This document shows, piece by piece, positions 46,945 through 47,927 of a stretch of DNA of 47,927 bases. The stretch's first letter is position 1; every line of letters begins with the position of its first letter. The notes under the pieces were generated by a model that was given only the letters and a program-made list of their open reading frames with translations, searched no databases and was not told the origin of the DNA. The stretch is taken from positions 1 to 47,927 of the forward strand of contig DSBV01000034.1 of assembly GCA_011045955.1 (NCBI GenBank), written 5' to 3'. The position numbers were made by a program, and so were the translations under genes. Source of the stretch: Bacteroidales bacterium (GTDB taxonomy: Bacteria > Bacteroidota > Bacteroidia > Bacteroidales > Tenuifilaceae).

Positions 46945-47927
46945 CCTAACACCTCACTAAACATTGACAAATAATTTTTTAAACCGTTTTCAATGGTATA
47001 GCTATTTTCAAATGCCACCCTTGAATTAATAGCCATCTGTTTGCGCTTTTCAGGATTGTCCTTCAGAAACATAATGGCAGAAACTAAAGCTTGTACATCG
47101 CCAGGTTCAACCACAATACCGCACTCCGACTCGTTAACAATCAAGGCAATCTCAGAATTCTTAGGGGCTACTGCTAATACCGGTATGCCAGCGGCCATAA
47201 TGCCAAATATTTTGCTGGGAACACCCATTCCAACGGCTTCGTGCCTCAATGTAACCAAGCCACAGTGGCAAGCCGTAACCGAATGAGCATACTCTTGATT
47301 ATCTAAAAATGGGAAAAACATACTATCATTAATACTATTACCCATTGCACTAACCAATTCTCGCATCCGAACTCCATCGCCAATAAAAACAAACTTAACC
47401 CCATCAATTCCTTGGGCAGCCACCTTTCCAATAGTTTCCAAATCGTTCCAAAGCCCCATATTGCCCGAAAACTGTACCACAAAATAATTAGAAAGGTTAT
47501 GCTTAAGCACAAAGGGATTGTTTGAAAAATTACCCGGAGAAATGAGTTTCTCGTCCTGCCATAAAGGAATAACCCTTAACTTATGGTCGGGTAAATTTGG
47601 CACCTCACCCTTAACCCAATGGGCCATATCACGGCCAATGGTAATTACCCTATGGCTGCCAATCAATGCTTTCCGATGAAAATTTTTCCAAAGCCTAATA
47701 AACGGATTCTTAGGAGAAACTTTGCCTAATCGAATTAAACCATCAGGGAAAATATCCATTAAAATATATACTACTTTCTCCCTCTTAAGCTTTGCAATAC
47801 CAACTACCAGAATTGCGAGCAAAGGAGGCGTGGTATGTATTACGATTAAGTCGCCTGTTTTCATAAATATTAACCTTAACATCACACTAATTGAAAACGA
47901 AGCGATATTAAACATACGTCCTAAAAA
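46941..47927 (-). CDS. Glycosyltransferase family 4 protein (partial, runs off the right edge)
   Basis: At least 328 residues; the frame is still open at the window end, so the true N-terminus (probably 70-90 residues more) lies outside. An internal Met at 47915 should not be taken as the start. It has VIHTTPPLLAILVV, the linker RVITIGRDMAHW, VVQFSGNMGLWNDLET and the donor-binding segment MGVPSKIFGIMAAGIPVLAV, typical of GT4 enzymes (WbuB-like). It probably transfers a sugar or aminosugar to a lipid-linked polysaccharide intermediate. It overlaps the ligase-like gene by 4 bases. Confidence 0.85.
   Translation of the reverse strand, partial: FLGRMFNIASFSISVMLRLIFMKTGDLIVIHTTPPLLAILVVGIAKLKREKVVYILMDIFPDGLIRLGKVSPKNPFIRLWKNFHRKALIGSHRVITIGRDMAHWVKGEVPNLPDHKLRVIPLWQDEKLISPGNFSNNPFVLKHNLSNYFVVQFSGNMGLWNDLETIGKVAAQGIDGVKFVFIGDGVRMRELVSAMGNSINDSMFFPFLDNQEYAHSVTACHCGLVTLRHEAVGMGVPSKIFGIMAAGIPVLAVAPKNSEIALIVNESECGIVVEPGDVQALVSAIMFLKDNPEKRKQMAINSRVAFENSYTIENGLKNYLSMFSEVLG

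Overview
The window looks like a chromosomal segment from an anaerobic member of the Bacteroidota, most likely the order Bacteroidales. Three things point there: TAnnTTTG-type -7 promoter elements, TonB-dependent receptors with a CarboxypepD_reg-like N-terminal domain, and an indolepyruvate:ferredoxin oxidoreductase. No rRNA, tRNA, CRISPR array, insertion sequence or phage gene was found. Most of the window is ordinary core genome with a polysaccharide-biosynthesis flavour.

Layout. 1-3.6 kb: a MATE transporter broken by a one-base frameshift, then a secreted S9 (DPP IV-type) peptidase, both on the minus strand. 3.8-8.2 kb: a tight three-gene plus-strand operon made of a lipoprotein, a small secreted protein and a 1033-residue TerB-like/ABCG-type ABC fusion. 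8.3-9.3 kb: a SiaC/SiaB partner-switch pair. 9.4-18.6 kb: a minus-strand housekeeping run with an rRNA methyltransferase, DEAD-box helicase, S41 protease, guaA, ribonuclease Z, a STAS protein and rpsA. 18.8-24.3 kb: nucleotide-sugar genes (UDP-glucuronate decarboxylase, rfbA, rfbC, rfbD, phosphohexomutase) followed by a YjbQ-family protein. 24.3-31.6 kb: Xaa-Pro aminopeptidase, a hybrid sensor protein with a degenerate ATPase domain, a tiny ribbon-helix-helix-like protein and a TonB-dependent receptor. 31.7-35.0 kb: an ArsC/LMW-phosphatase-like protein lacking its nucleophile, a second YjbQ paralogue, and iorAB. 35.1-36.0 kb: the relic of a cation:proton antiporter. 35.9-37.9 kb: a membrane protein fused to a THEP1-like NTPase, with a small membrane partner. 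38.0-40.6 kb: a secreted M28 peptidase and a membrane protein. 40.6-43.0 kb: a TonB-dependent receptor with a Cys-rich lipoprotein. 43.3-47.9 kb: galE, a Wzz-like chain-length protein, an O-antigen ligase/polymerase-like protein and a glycosyltransferase running off the right edge.

How the genes fit together. The nucleotide-sugar block, galE, the Wzz-like protein, the ligase/polymerase and the glycosyltransferase together suggest a surface polysaccharide or O-antigen pathway split over two nearby sites; rfbB is absent from this stretch. IorAB points to anaerobic aromatic amino-acid metabolism, and the S9, M28, M24 and S41 enzymes suit a peptide-using lifestyle. The best candidates for undescribed biology are (a) the ECF-like membrane/THEP1 NTPase fusion with its small partner, (b) the lipoprotein/secreted protein/TerB-ABCG operon, and (c) the TonB receptor paired with a Cys/His-rich lipoprotein. 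Two apparent single-base frameshifts (about 1265 and 40715) could be real or sequencing errors. The antiporter relic carries too many lesions to be an error.
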